Below, piece by piece: positions 14,854-24,351 of a DNA stretch of 33,109 nucleotides. The DNA is from Myxococcales bacterium. GTDB lineage: Bacteria; Pseudomonadota; Gammaproteobacteria; DSM-16500. The stretch spans positions 1-33,109 of the forward strand of contig CAJCIZ010000142.1 in assembly GCA_903970525.1 (NCBI GenBank). Direction: 5' to 3'. The notes under the pieces are model-generated. The model was not told the DNA's origin. It made no database searches and saw nothing but the letters and a program-made list of their open reading frames with translations. Numbering within the stretch: the stretch's first letter is position 1; the number at the start of each line of letters is the position of its first letter. The position numbers and the translations under genes were made by a program.

Positions 14854-15969
14854 ATGGAAACCCTCACCCAGACAACAAAAATAAATTTGCTAGGCTTAGA
14901 TGAAAAAGCCATGCAAGAATTTTTTCATACGCTGGGTGAAAAACCATATCGCGCGCAACAAGTTTTAAAATGGATACATTTTCAAGGCGTCAGCGATATA
15001 CAATCTATGACAAATTTAAGCAAAGCCTTGCGCGACAAATTACAAGACATTGCTGAAATCCGCATACCAGAAATTGCCTATGAAAGCACAGCCTCTGATG
15101 ACACACATAAATGGTTAATACGCTTAGCCGACGGTAATTGCATAGAAACCGTTTACATTCCTGAAAAAGAGCGCGGCACTTTATGCGTTTCATCACAAGT
15201 CGGTTGCACACTGAACTGCGATTTTTGTTCTACGGGAAAACAAGGTTTTAGCCGTAATTTAACGAGTGCAGAAATTATAAGTCAAGTATGGGTCGCTGTC
15301 CGTGGTCTTTCTCAAAGTGGCACACTACATGATCGCGCCGTGACAAACGTAGTCATGATGGGCATGGGTGAACCATTACTGAATTTTGATAATGTCGTCA
15401 GTGCGATGAATATTATGTTAGATGACTATGGGTATGGCTTATCAAAACGTCGCGTGACATTAAGCACAGCGGGTGTGGTTCCTGCCATGAAACAATTACG
15501 CGAAGTCAGTGATGTTGCGTTAGCTGTTTCACTACACGCACCCAATGATGAATTACGAAATGTATTAGTCCCGCTTAATAAAAAATATCCTCTGAAAGAA
15601 CTCATGGCCGTTTGCCAAGACTATTTCAAAGAAGATAAACGCCGACACATAATGATGGAATATGTCATGTTAGCAGGTGTCAATGATACACCCGCTCATG
15701 CAAAACAATTAATTACACTGTTACAAGATGTGCCTGCGAAAGTGAATTTAATTCCTTTTAATCCTTTTCCTAGCACTATCTATAAGCGCTCAGATGACGC
15801 TACCATTCTTCGCTTCCGTGAAATTCTCATGGCGGCAGGCATTAATGCCTTAACACGAAAAACACGCGGAGATGATATAGACGCCGCCTGTGGACAACTC
15901 GTAGGCCAAGTGAAAGACCGCACCCGACGCAGTGAAAGACATCGCAAAAGCATCGCGCAAGCTCAATAA
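14854..15969 (+). CDS. rlmN: Dual-specificity rRNA/tRNA (adenine-C2)-methyltransferase RlmN
   Basis: Radical-SAM enzyme that methylates C2 of A2503 in 23S rRNA and A37 of some tRNAs. 371 residues. The CxxxCxxC cluster motif is in [16 protein letters not shown], preceded by [18 protein letters not shown]. The product-side motif MGMGEPLLN follows, and DIDAACGQL carries the C-terminal cysteine that forms the methylene-protein intermediate. It starts 2 nt after the ndk stop. Full length, with no anomaly seen. Confidence 0.97.
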   Translation: METLTQTTKINLLGLDEKAMQEFFHTLGEKPYRAQQVLKWIHFQGVSDIQSMTNLSKALRDKLQDIAEIRIPEIAYESTASDDTHKWLIRLADGNCIETVYIPEKERGTLCVSSQVGCTLNCDFCSTGKQGFSRNLTSAEIISQVWVAVRGLSQSGTLHDRAVTNVVMMGMGEPLLNFDNVVSAMNIMLDDYGYGLSKRRVTLSTAGVVPAMKQLREVSDVALAVSLHAPNDELRNVLVPLNKKYPLKELMAVCQDYFKEDKRRHIMMEYVMLAGVNDTPAHAKQLITLLQDVPAKVNLIPFNPFPSTIYKRSDDATILRFREILMAAGINALTRKTRGDDIDAACGQLVGQVKDRTRRSERHRKSIAQAQ

Positions 15970-16017
15970 AAATGATACCCTTTTTCGATCTATTTAGACG
16001 AAACAATAGAGGTTCTT

Positions 16018-16575
16018 GTGACAAGGCTGTTACTCTCTCTTCTTATTATTTTCATTGTTTCATGTGGACTAACAGCTTGTGCTGGTGACCACGGCACGGC
16101 AGACATCTCAACCCCTAATTTGTACCAAGCTCGCCATAATGCGGCACTTGGCATGAAAGCATTACATAACGGACATTCCGATATTGCCGTCGAAAAGCTC
16201 CAACTGGCAAGCGAACAAGCTCCACAAGATCCACTGGTTTTAGCCGCCTGGGGTTATTTCTATGAAAAATCTGGCGATCTGGATAGAGCCAATTCATATT
16301 ATGCCTACGCCACGGTTGTAGCGGGACGCTCAGGGACCATACGGAATATGTATGGCGCATTTTTGTGTAGAAATGGCTATCCAGCTGAATCAATAAGCCA
16401 TTTTTTAAAAGCCGCGGAGACACCCCACTATAACCAAGCGGATTATGCGATGGCGAATGCCAGATATTGTGCAGAACAAATCAAACGCGGGCTTGGCGGC
16501 AACGATGAATACGCTTATTATACGAGGTTGGTATGGCAACAACCCCCAATCAGCTCAACTGCAAATGGTAGGTAG
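16018..16575 (+). CDS. pilW: PilW/PilF-like TPR lipoprotein (type IV pilus biogenesis)
   Basis: 185 residues; GTG start at 16018 with AGAGG upstream. The signal sequence ends in a lipobox, GLTAC, with the lipidated cysteine at 21. TPR-like helices follow (HNAALGMKALHNG, AAWGYFYEKSGDLDRANSYYA, MYGAFLCRNGYPAESISHF). In the same position, between rlmN and rodZ, many gammaproteobacteria encode PilF/PilW, the lipoprotein pilotin of the secretin PilQ. This protein is shorter than the roughly 250-residue Pseudomonas PilF, so it may have lost C-terminal TPRs. It lies 3 nt before rodZ. The function call rests on synteny and repeat pattern. No other pilus gene is in the window. Confidence 0.7.
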   Translation: MTRLLLSLLIIFIVSCGLTACAGDHGTADISTPNLYQARHNAALGMKALHNGHSDIAVEKLQLASEQAPQDPLVLAAWGYFYEKSGDLDRANSYYAYATVVAGRSGTIRNMYGAFLCRNGYPAESISHFLKAAETPHYNQADYAMANARYCAEQIKRGLGGNDEYAYYTRLVWQQPPISSTANGR

Positions 16576-16578
16576 TAA

Positions 16579-17508
16579 ATGAATACGACAGTAGACAAGA
16601 ATTCGTTAATCAATCTGGACGCCCTGGCTGGCTTCGGCAAGCGCTTAAAAATAGCGCGTGAGACCATGCGCTTAACAGAAAAAGATGTGGCATTACGCCT
16701 ACACTTAAACAGTGATGTGATTGCACTGATTGAGAACGAATCTTACGAAAGTGGGCCACCATTGATTTTTTTAAAAGGCTATCTGCGTTCTTATGCACGC
16801 TTAGTCAGCCTTCCAGAAGCTGAAATCAATCAAGTTCTCGGTAAATTAGAATCAACAAGTTCCACAACTGTATTCCAACAGCGCCGAAACAAACAAAAAA
16901 GTAATCCGTATATGCGTTGGGTCACTTATTTAATTGTCGTCGTATTAATTGGCTTAGTTGCTATGTGGTGGAGTTCACACTCATCCAGTAATGTCATCGA
17001 TAAGCCTATTGTTCAACCTATGCATCCAACAGCTCAGCCTTCAGCAGCACTAACAATACCCACACATCCTGTTCTACCTGCTGTTGTATCAACAGATAAA
17101 CAACTTTCTACAGCGGGCACTCCTACTGCATCACAACCTGTCACACCGACTGTTGTAGCAAGCGCACCGGTTGCACCTACGCCCCAAATGACACCAGCGC
17201 CTGTGCCAAACATAGCAGCTGATCCTGCAAAAACTTCAGCACCTTTCGCGGCTAACCAAGCTTCTGCTGTACCACCTGTTGCTGCAACACCTGGGCCAAC
17301 CGCAACAACCAAAGCACCTACTGTTGCAAGCACACAACAAAAAACTTCGCCAACACTAGAGAAAAAACCAGAAGCCGCAACAGATGAATCAACGGAATCT
17401 CTTGCAAGCAACTCTGATAACGACGCTGATTCAGCAACTGATAGCGAAGACACAACAACAGATAAAACAGAAACGCCGCACCCAGTTACAATCACTGGTG
17501 ATAATTAA
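16579..17508 (+). CDS. rodZ: RodZ-like cytoskeletal protein lacking a recognisable C-terminal domain
   Basis: Bitopic inner-membrane protein that links MreB to the elongation machinery. 309 residues: an N-terminal Xre-type helix-turn-helix domain at about 17-88 (GKRLKIARETMRLTEKDVA, IFLKGYLRSYARL), one membrane span at about 114-131 (WVTYLIVVVLIGLVAMWW), then about 175 residues of Pro/Ala/Thr-rich low complexity ending in an acidic Ser/Asp/Thr tail. The family's C-terminal periplasmic beta domain (DUF4115) should follow but is not recognisable; the protein stops after the linker. No frameshift is evident, since downstream sequence runs straight into hisS. The HTH and membrane parts, which bind MreB, look intact. 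Confidence 0.85.
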   Translation: MNTTVDKNSLINLDALAGFGKRLKIARETMRLTEKDVALRLHLNSDVIALIENESYESGPPLIFLKGYLRSYARLVSLPEAEINQVLGKLESTSSTTVFQQRRNKQKSNPYMRWVTYLIVVVLIGLVAMWWSSHSSSNVIDKPIVQPMHPTAQPSAALTIPTHPVLPAVVSTDKQLSTAGTPTASQPVTPTVVASAPVAPTPQMTPAPVPNIAADPAKTSAPFAANQASAVPPVAATPGPTATTKAPTVASTQQKTSPTLEKKPEAATDESTESLASNSDNDADSATDSEDTTTDKTETPHPVTITGDN

Positions 17509-17538
17509 AATAAATTTTATAAGTAACGAGGCTCCATC

Positions 17539-18813
17539 GTGGCAAACCTGATCCAAGCAATTCGCGGCATGAATGATATTCTGCCGTCTGATACGCGTTA
17601 TTGGCAACAAGTTGAAAATATTTTCCGTGAAATCCTGCATGGCTATGGTTATGAAGAAATTCGTCTACCTATTTTAGAAAAAACTGAATTATTCAAACGC
17701 ACCATCGGTGAAGCAACCGATATTGTCGAAAAAGAAATGTATACTTTTCTCGATCGAAATAATGAAAGCCTAACTTTACGACCCGAAGGCACTGCGGGCT
17801 GTGTGCGCGCTGGCATAGAACATGGATTACTCTACAATCAAATCCAACGTCTCTGGTATCAAGGTCCTTATTTCCGTTATGAACGTCCACAAAAAGGTCG
17901 TTATCGACAATTTTTCCAAATAGGCGCTGAAGCGTTTGGCGTTGCGACACCTGACATCGATGCAGAATTAATTTTACTGTCAGCGCGCATGCTAGAAAGC
18001 TTAGGATTAAAACCTTATGTAAGTCTGCAACTCAATTCATTAGGCTCAACAGAATCAAGAGCAAAGTATCGCGAAGAATTAGTTAAATACCTAACAACAC
18101 ATCAAAGCGAATTAGATGAAGATAGTCAACGCCGTCTCACCACTAATCCTTTACGCATATTAGATAGCAAAAATCCTGCGATGCAGCAATTAATCGCTAA
18201 CGCACCAAAATTAACAGATTATTTAGATCAAGAATCACAAGATCATTTTACAAAATTACAGAATTTTTTACGTCAAGCTGGCTTAGAATTCACAGTCAAT
18301 CCCTGCTTGGTTCGCGGCTTAGATTACTACACAAAAACAGTTTTTGAATGGGTAACAACACAACTAGGCGCGCAAGGCACAGTGTGTGCCGGCGGTCGAT
18401 ACGACGGTCTCGTAGAACAACTCGGCGGCAAAGCAACACCGGCTTTAGGTTTTGCGATGGGCTTAGAACGTTTGATTTTATTGTTACAGAGCGTAGAGAC
18501 AAAATCACAACGTGAAACAGTCCAGATATATTTGATGACAGACAGCGATGACGCTTTTCAAAAAGGGTTAAAACTAGCGGATCAACTTCGTGACGCCTAT
18601 CCCACTATTTGTGTTCTCCAACATTGCGGCGGTGGCAGCTTAAAAAATCAATTCAAAAAAGCAGATAAAAGCGGCGCGAAATTTGCCATTATTATTGGCG
18701 AACAAGAACTCGCTGCGCAAACTGTTTCTGTTAAATCTTTACGTGAAAATGTGCCACAAGTCACCGTTGCTGAGAACGAATTGATAGCTTATTTCTCAGC
18801 TACTGAATTATGA
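17539..18813 (+). CDS. hisS: Histidyl-tRNA synthetase
   Basis: Class II aminoacyl-tRNA synthetase that charges tRNA-His. 424 residues. Motif 1 region [12 protein letters not shown], motif 2 [19 protein letters not shown], histidine-binding motifs [14 protein letters not shown] and [14 protein letters not shown], motif 3 [11 protein letters not shown], and the C-terminal anticodon-binding domain (about 325-420). The start is GTG at 17539 with CGAGG upstream, giving [13 protein letters not shown], which aligns with the E. coli N-terminus. ispG usually lies just before hisS in gammaproteobacteria but is absent here. The stop overlaps the next gene's ATG by 4 nt. Confidence 0.97.
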   Translation: MANLIQAIRGMNDILPSDTRYWQQVENIFREILHGYGYEEIRLPILEKTELFKRTIGEATDIVEKEMYTFLDRNNESLTLRPEGTAGCVRAGIEHGLLYNQIQRLWYQGPYFRYERPQKGRYRQFFQIGAEAFGVATPDIDAELILLSARMLESLGLKPYVSLQLNSLGSTESRAKYREELVKYLTTHQSELDEDSQRRLTTNPLRILDSKNPAMQQLIANAPKLTDYLDQESQDHFTKLQNFLRQAGLEFTVNPCLVRGLDYYTKTVFEWVTTQLGAQGTVCAGGRYDGLVEQLGGKATPALGFAMGLERLILLLQSVETKSQRETVQIYLMTDSDDAFQKGLKLADQLRDAYPTICVLQHCGGGSLKNQFKKADKSGAKFAIIIGEQELAAQTVSVKSLRENVPQVTVAENELIAYFSATEL

Positions 18814-20702
18814 TTATTTTACGTGACATCACCTTACGCCGCGGCCCTAATGTTTTACTCCAAAATATTAATTGGACGATTTATCATAAACAACGCATAG
18901 GTCTCATCGGCGCAAACGGTTGTGGAAAATCCAGCTTATTCGCCATGTTATTAAATGAGCTACACGCGGACGGTGGCGATTTAGAATTACCGCGTCAATT
19001 AAAACTCGCGCATGTTGCACAAGAGACACCTAGTTACAGTTGCTCCGCCTTAGAGTACGTCATCGATGGCGATGCAGAGCTGCGCACGCTAGAACAAGAA
19101 TTAAAAATCGCAGAAGAAAAAGATGACGGCCATCTCATCGCCGCACTTCATCAGCGTCTCAGCGAGATCGATGCCTATACTGCGCCAGCACGCGCCGCGC
19201 AATTACTGGATGGCTTAAGTTTTAATTTTGAAGAACAAAAAAAATCTGTCAGTGACTTTTCGGGCGGCTGGCGCGTACGCTTAAATTTAGCGAAAGCTTT
19301 GATGTGTCGTTCAGATATTTTATTACTCGACGAACCGACTAACCATTTAGATTTAGACGCTGTTTTATGGTTAGAACAATGGTTAAAGAAATATACGGGT
19401 ACATTATTAATTATTTCACACGACAGAGACTTTTTAGATGCTGTTGTGGATCACATTGCGCATATTGCTCATCAGCAATTAAAAGTCTATGCCGGCAATT
19501 ATTCAAATTTTGAAAAACAACTTGCCGAACATATTCTCTTACAACAAGCGGCTTTTACCAAACAACAACAAAAACTTGAGCACTTACAAAGTTTCATTAA
19601 TCGTTTCAAGGCCAAAGCTTCCAAAGCAAAACAAGCACAAAGTCGCGTGAAAGCGATTGAACGCATGGAACTGGTTAGCGCCGTGCAAACCGAATCGCCT
19701 TTTCAATTTCATTTTAAAGAACCTAAATCCTGTCCTAATCCCTTAATCTCACTCGAAGATGCAAGGATTGCCTATGGCGAGCGAACCATTTTGAGTGAAC
19801 TTAATTTCAGTATCACCCCAAAAGACAGAATTGCTTTATTGGGTCCAAACGGTGCAGGAAAATCCAGTTTAATAAAATTATTAGCAGGCGAAATCAGCGC
19901 AGCCTCCGGACGCTATGAAACAGGCTCCGGATTAAAAATAGGGTATTTTGCCCAACATCAAGTCGATCACTTAAGCCTAACAGAATCTCCGCTAGAACAA
20001 TTACGCAAAATCGCAACGCATAGTCGCGATCAAGAATTACGAACTTATTTAGGCAGCTTTGGTTTTTCAGGCGACAGAGTCATGGAAGCCGTCGGCATAT
20101 TTTCTGGCGGCGAAAAATCCCGACTCGCATTAGCGTTGCTGATTTGGCAACAACCTAATTTATTATTATTAGATGAGCCGACCAACCATTTAGATTTAGA
20201 GATGCGTCAAGCGCTCAGCATGGCATTACAAGAGTACGAAGGTGCTATGATTATCGTTTCACACGATAGATTTTTGGTAAAAACAACTGTCGATCAACTT
20301 ATGTTAGTGGCTGAAGGCTCATTAAAACCTTTTGAAGGCGACTTAAATGACTATCAAAAATGGTTATTTGATTTTAGACGTCAAACACAAGCCAACTATT
20401 CTTCAGGCAATACAAAACCCAGCACATCTCGCAAAGAGCAACGACAGCTGGATGCAAAACAACGCGAGCTGCGCAAACCATTAATGCAACAAGTGAAAAA
20501 ATTAGAAGACGAACTGGCGAAGTTAGAAAAAGAAGAAACTGAGATTGAAATGATCTTAGCGGATACCAGGCTATATGAGGATGAAAGCAAAGCTATTTTA
20601 CAAAAACATCTAGCCCACCAGACTGAAGTGCAGCAGAAATTGAAAGTGACTGAGAAGGCGTGGCTAGAAGCTTGTGAAAAGTTAGAAACCCTGACGCCAT
20701 AA
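18810..20702 (+). CDS. yheS: ABC-F family ATPase YheS
   Basis: Soluble ABC-F protein with two ATPase domains and no membrane segments; such proteins act at the ribosome, probably at the E site. 630 residues, close to E. coli YheS (637), and it aligns through its length by memory. Walker [10 protein letters not shown] and GPNGAGKSS. Signatures: [11 protein letters not shown] and FSGGEKSRL. Walker [16 protein letters not shown] and [14 protein letters not shown]. The linker (about 230-310, [21 protein letters not shown]) and the C-terminal coiled coil (about 540-625) are present. It overlaps hisS by ATGA, so the two are translationally coupled. A position between hisS and yfgM is not the usual one. 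Confidence 0.95.
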   Translation: MIILRDITLRRGPNVLLQNINWTIYHKQRIGLIGANGCGKSSLFAMLLNELHADGGDLELPRQLKLAHVAQETPSYSCSALEYVIDGDAELRTLEQELKIAEEKDDGHLIAALHQRLSEIDAYTAPARAAQLLDGLSFNFEEQKKSVSDFSGGWRVRLNLAKALMCRSDILLLDEPTNHLDLDAVLWLEQWLKKYTGTLLIISHDRDFLDAVVDHIAHIAHQQLKVYAGNYSNFEKQLAEHILLQQAAFTKQQQKLEHLQSFINRFKAKASKAKQAQSRVKAIERMELVSAVQTESPFQFHFKEPKSCPNPLISLEDARIAYGERTILSELNFSITPKDRIALLGPNGAGKSSLIKLLAGEISAASGRYETGSGLKIGYFAQHQVDHLSLTESPLEQLRKIATHSRDQELRTYLGSFGFSGDRVMEAVGIFSGGEKSRLALALLIWQQPNLLLLDEPTNHLDLEMRQALSMALQEYEGAMIIVSHDRFLVKTTVDQLMLVAEGSLKPFEGDLNDYQKWLFDFRRQTQANYSSGNTKPSTSRKEQRQLDAKQRELRKPLMQQVKKLEDELAKLEKEETEIEMILADTRLYEDESKAILQKHLAHQTEVQQKLKVTEKAWLEACEKLETLTP

Positions 20703-20727
20703 GCAATCCCTGCCAATCACCCACCCC

Positions 20728-20815
20728 TACTGTCATTCCTGCGCGAGGATAACAGCAGTAGCGGAGCTTGCGAGCACGAAAAAATTTTTCCAGTGACGGG
20801 ACCCCAGTCCACTTT
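20728..20815. repeat. Degenerate intergenic repeat of the CATTCCTGCG...CCCAGTCCA type
   Basis: CTGTCATTCCTGCGCGAGGA on the left and GACGGGACCCCAGTCCA on the right resemble the ends of a common proteobacterial intergenic repeat. Self-complementarity is weak in this copy. It lies between yheS and the yfgM promoter. Confidence 0.4.
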
Positions 20816-20840
20816 AGAAAAAAGCATAGTGCATTTTCTA

Positions 20841-20846
20841 TATAAT
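20841..20846 (+). promoter_or_regulatory. Candidate -10 box of the yfgM-bamB-der promoter
   Basis: TATAAT, 71 nt before the TTG start of yfgM; a second weaker TAAAAT follows at 20851. No convincing -35 is seen. The 209-nt gap plus repeat after yheS makes a separate promoter for the next three genes likely. Confidence 0.45.
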
Positions 20847-20911
20847 CCGCTAAAATGCCTGCACCTGCGGGGACTTACCGCGAATAGCCCATTCTTTCGA
20901 AGGAGCGACCC

Positions 20912-21553
20912 TTGACTGAGTATTTAACCGAACAAGAACAAATTGAGCAGTTAAAAAACTGGCTCAAGCAATACGGGCCCACTATTATTGCCGGCATCAT
21001 ACTAGCCATGGCTATTGTCACTTGTTGGCATTATTGGATACGGCATCAAAATAAAATTTTGACCCACGCCTCAAGCAATTACGATGAAATGCTCATGTTG
21101 CGTGCTCAAAATAATACCAATGGCGCCACCAACCAAGCACAAAAACTATTAAACGATTATACAAAAACCCCTTACGCCGCCATGGCAGCTCTGACATTGG
21201 CACGCGTCGCAGTCAATAACAAAAATTATGCTGAAGCCATCAATCAGTTAAACTGGGTGATCGATCACAGCCGTGACAATGCCATACGAGAAATTGCGAG
21301 AACCCGTATTGCCCGCATCAACCTGACAGAAAATAAACCCGATGAAGCACTCGCCCTTTTAGAGAAAGTCGATGATACAGCGTTCATGGGCCTCATCGAT
21401 GAACTGAAAGGTGATGCATATTTATTAAAGAAAGACACCGCCAAGGCGAAAGAATCTTATCAACTCGCCTTGCAAGAACTACCGAAAGAAGAAGTCTCAC
21501 AACGACCCATTCTGCAAATGAAACTAGACAACTTAGCGACTGCGAGCACGTGA
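20912..21553 (+). CDS. yfgM: YfgM-like TPR ancillary SecYEG subunit
   Basis: 213 residues: a short cytoplasmic N-terminus (TEYLTEQEQIEQLKNWLKQYG), one membrane span at about 23-43 (TIIAGIILAMAIVTCWHYW), and a periplasmic TPR domain (KTPYAAMAALTLARVAVNNKNYAEA, LKGDAYLLKKDTAKAKESY). This is the usual architecture of YfgM, which associates with the SecYEG translocon and periplasmic chaperones. It starts with TTG at 20912; AAGGAGCG, 7 nt upstream, supports that start, and the next ATG would delete the span. Followed 4 nt later by bamB, the conserved order. Confidence 0.9.
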   Translation: MTEYLTEQEQIEQLKNWLKQYGPTIIAGIILAMAIVTCWHYWIRHQNKILTHASSNYDEMLMLRAQNNTNGATNQAQKLLNDYTKTPYAAMAALTLARVAVNNKNYAEAINQLNWVIDHSRDNAIREIARTRIARINLTENKPDEALALLEKVDDTAFMGLIDELKGDAYLLKKDTAKAKESYQLALQELPKEEVSQRPILQMKLDNLATAST

Positions 21554-21557
21554 CCTT

Positions 21558-22727
21558 ATGAAAAAATCAAACCGAATGAAACACCTCTCAAAAGTTTTGG
21601 CACTCAGCACACTCGCCATGACATTAAGCGCTTGTAATGGATTTTTCGATGTCGATAACACACCGACCCCTACACCGTTAACGAAATTTCATGCTGAAAT
21701 TAAACCAAAATTAGTATGGAGCTCCCATCCTAACTTTGGCGTAGACAGCGATTATATTAAACTCGTCCCAGCACTCAGCAGCCAACATATTTTCACCGCT
21801 GCACGAAATGGCACAGTTAGCGCAACTGACAAAGTAAACGGCCGCACCACTTGGTCTGTCTTAACCGGTGAAAAACTCTCCGCAGGACTTGCTACAGATG
21901 AAGGCTTAGTCTTTGTAGGCAGTCGTCAGGGTAAAATTATCGCGCTCAGCGAATTAAATGGCAAAAAAGTCTGGGAAACACAACTCTCCAGCGAAATACT
22001 GGCACCCCCAGTTGCTAAAAATAATTATGTGCTCGTGAAAACAATTGACGGACAACTCTCAGCCATAGATGAACAAGATGGACACGTTCTCTGGCATTAT
22101 CAACAAACAGAACCTGCATTAATTTTACGAGGCGGTAGCGCACCAGCAATTTATCAAAACACTGCGCTCGCCGGTTTTGCAAACGGCAACCTAGCAAAAC
22201 TGTCACTCAAAGAAGGAAGCTTACTCTGGCAAGCTACGATTGCAACACCAGAAGGCAGCTTTGCTATACAACGCATGGTGGATATTGATTCTAATCCTGT
22301 TATTTTCCACAACAAAGTTTATGCCGCAACGTATCAAGGTCGTGTTGCTGCTCTGGACTTTGAAACCAGCAAACAATTATGGGCGAGTGATATCTCTTCT
22401 TTCACGGGCTTGTCTGTCGATAACGATAGAGCTTATGTCTCAGATGCAACCAGTCATGTTTGGGCGTTTGATAGTGAGAATGGCACCGTTGATTGGCGCC
22501 AATCACAATTGGAAGCGCGCAATATTACAGGTCCTGCGATGATGGGAGATTATATTGTCGTGGGTGATACTCAAGGCTATTTACATTGGCTGAGCAAACA
22601 AGACGGACATTTTGTCGGCAGAACACGCGCAGCACATTTCGGTATTCTTGCAACACCTGTTGTTGAAAATAATATTCTTTATGTTGTTTCCAGGGATGGA
22701 TACCTCTCAGCTTATAAAATTGGATGA
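21558..22727 (+). CDS. bamB: Outer-membrane assembly lipoprotein BamB
   Basis: Lipoprotein of the BAM complex that inserts beta-barrel proteins into the outer membrane. 389 residues; lipobox LSAC with the lipidated cysteine at 26. Eight-bladed PQQ-type propeller: repeated blades contain DKVNGRTTW, SELNGKKVWET, DEQDGHVLWHY, SLKEGSLLWQA, DFETSKQLWAS, DSENGTVDWRQ and SKQDGHFVG. The ALILRGGSAP loop is the BamB-typical segment for BamA contact. Starts at ATG 21558; a second ATG at 21576 would also leave a signal peptide. Der begins at its 3' end. Confidence 0.95.
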   Translation: MKKSNRMKHLSKVLALSTLAMTLSACNGFFDVDNTPTPTPLTKFHAEIKPKLVWSSHPNFGVDSDYIKLVPALSSQHIFTAARNGTVSATDKVNGRTTWSVLTGEKLSAGLATDEGLVFVGSRQGKIIALSELNGKKVWETQLSSEILAPPVAKNNYVLVKTIDGQLSAIDEQDGHVLWHYQQTEPALILRGGSAPAIYQNTALAGFANGNLAKLSLKEGSLLWQATIATPEGSFAIQRMVDIDSNPVIFHNKVYAATYQGRVAALDFETSKQLWASDISSFTGLSVDNDRAYVSDATSHVWAFDSENGTVDWRQSQLEARNITGPAMMGDYIVVGDTQGYLHWLSKQDGHFVGRTRAAHFGILATPVVENNILYVVSRDGYLSAYKIG

Positions 22728-22735
22728 CAATCACT

Positions 22736-24124
22736 ATGCTGCCTGTTGTCGCCATCGTCGGACGACCCAATGTTGGGAAGTCCACTCTGTTCAATTGCCT
22801 GACCCAATCACGTAATGCATTGGTGTCAGATTTTCCTGGTATGACGCGCGATAGACAATATGGGCAAGCGGATTTTGCGGATCATCAATTTATTGTTGTG
22901 GACACAGCAGGTATTGGTGAAGATGCCGCAGCCATCGATAAACTCAGTGCACAACAATCTGTACAAGCCATAGAAGAAGCCGATAAAGTTTTATTTGTCG
23001 TGGATGGACGCGCGGGTTTAACCAGCGCCGATTCTTCTATCGCAGAAAAATTACGTGACATGAACAAATCAATTTATCTTGTCGTCAATAAAGCAGAAGG
23101 CAAAGATGATGACGTGATCAGCGCGGACTTTTTTCGTTTAGGATTTGGCACACCTTCCACAATTTCAGCCACGCACAAGCAAGGCATTTCCACTTTAATA
23201 GACACAGTATTTGCCGACAGTGAAACACCGCTTCCTACAGATGACATAGACGCAGATGCAAGCATCAAACTTGCGATCATTGGCAAACCGAATGTGGGGA
23301 AATCTACTTTAACCAATCGCATGTTAGGCGAAGAACGGGTCATTGCGTTTGATGAACCCGGGACAACACGCGACAGTATTTTTATTCCACTTGAACGTCG
23401 CGGGAAAAAATATACTTTGATCGACACAGCCGGTGTCAGACGACGCGGAAAAGTCCTGGAAGCGATAGAAAAATTTTCTGTCGTGAAAACATTGCAAGCC
23501 ATAGAAACAACGAATGTTGTGTTATTTGTTATTGATGCGCGCGATGGTGTCACCGATCAAGATTTAAAATTATTAGGATTCATTCTTGAAAGCGGTAAAG
23601 CATTAGTGATTGCCGTTAACAAATGGGATAACATGACAAACTCGGAACGCGATCGCGCACATGCGACGATTGATAGACGTTTGCATTTCGTAGACTTTGC
23701 TCGCATACATTATATTTCTGCATTACATGGTACCGGTGTTGGAACTTTATTTGCTTCTGTTGATGAAGCTTATGCCTCTGCAAACAAAAAACTCACCACA
23801 CCACAAATCAATAAAATTTTACGCGAAGCTGTCTTGGCACATAGTCCTCCACTCGTGCAAGGACGTCGCGTCAAACTCCGCTATGCACATGCTGGCGGTC
23901 ATAATCCACCCTTGATTATTATTCACGGCAACCAAGTCAATTCCTTGCCCGATTCTTATCGTAGTTATCTTGCGAGCACTTATCAAAAAAGATTACAACT
24001 GGTCGGTACACCAGTCCGCATAGAATTCAAAGTCGGTGAAAATCCTTTCCGCGACAAAAAAAATGTTCTCACCGAAAAACAACTCCAAAAAAGAAAACGA
24101 CTGATGCGACATGTAAAGAAGTAG
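22736..24124 (+). CDS. der: Ribosome biogenesis GTPase Der (EngA)
   Basis: Tandem-GTPase needed for 50S subunit maturation. The first G domain has GRPNVGKS, DTAGIG and NKAEG; the second has GKPNVGKS, DTAGVRRRG and NKWD; a KH-like domain occupies about the last 100 residues (LRYAHAGGHNPPLIIIHGN). I prefer the ATG at 22736, which gives MLPVVAIVGRPNVGKS, matching Der N-termini. The upstream ATG at 22724 overlaps the bamB stop and would add four residues. Neither has a strong ribosome site, so coupling to bamB is likely. Last gene of the housekeeping run. A weak hairpin (CTTAAG, AAAAC, CTTAAG at 24216-24232) follows but is not a convincing terminator. Confidence 0.97.
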   Translation: MLPVVAIVGRPNVGKSTLFNCLTQSRNALVSDFPGMTRDRQYGQADFADHQFIVVDTAGIGEDAAAIDKLSAQQSVQAIEEADKVLFVVDGRAGLTSADSSIAEKLRDMNKSIYLVVNKAEGKDDDVISADFFRLGFGTPSTISATHKQGISTLIDTVFADSETPLPTDDIDADASIKLAIIGKPNVGKSTLTNRMLGEERVIAFDEPGTTRDSIFIPLERRGKKYTLIDTAGVRRRGKVLEAIEKFSVVKTLQAIETTNVVLFVIDARDGVTDQDLKLLGFILESGKALVIAVNKWDNMTNSERDRAHATIDRRLHFVDFARIHYISALHGTGVGTLFASVDEAYASANKKLTTPQINKILREAVLAHSPPLVQGRRVKLRYAHAGGHNPPLIIIHGNQVNSLPDSYRSYLASTYQKRLQLVGTPVRIEFKVGENPFRDKKNVLTEKQLQKRKRLMRHVKK

Positions 24125-24303
24125 AAAGTATTTTTATTATTCACAAACATTAAAATAGTTAAAAATTAAATCTCAATTTCGGTGAAATTTAATACTAAAA
24201 AATTTTCTTTGCTCACTTAAGAAAACCTTAAGCTTTTACTGTTATCTTTTTCCAGCAATTAATATCCAAAATAAAAATAATTTCATTCTATTCAAATGAA
24301 CTT

Positions 24304-24309
24304 TATAAT
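24304..24309 (+). promoter_or_regulatory. Candidate -10 box for the secreted-protein cluster
   Basis: TATAAT, 43 nt before the start codon of the outer-membrane protein gene, inside a very AT-rich 227-nt gap. No consensus -35 is visible. AAGGAG follows 9 nt before the ATG. Confidence 0.45.
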
Positions 24310-24351
24310 TTCTGCCCCTTTTTACCAAATTATTAATTAAGGAGCTGCCCA

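Noticed and set aside
17034-17495. 153-codon minus-strand ORF
   Set aside because: It is the complement of the Pro/Ala/Thr-rich linker of rodZ; the Val/Gly/Ala-rich translation is a low-complexity shadow, and the sense gene is certain.
23074-23553. 159-codon minus-strand ORF
   Set aside because: Shadow of the second GTPase domain of der; serine/valine-rich mirror translation with no features.
24216-24232. CTTAAG-AAAAC-CTTAAG hairpin after der
   Set aside because: Short AT-rich stem with only a poor T-run; not reliable as a terminator.
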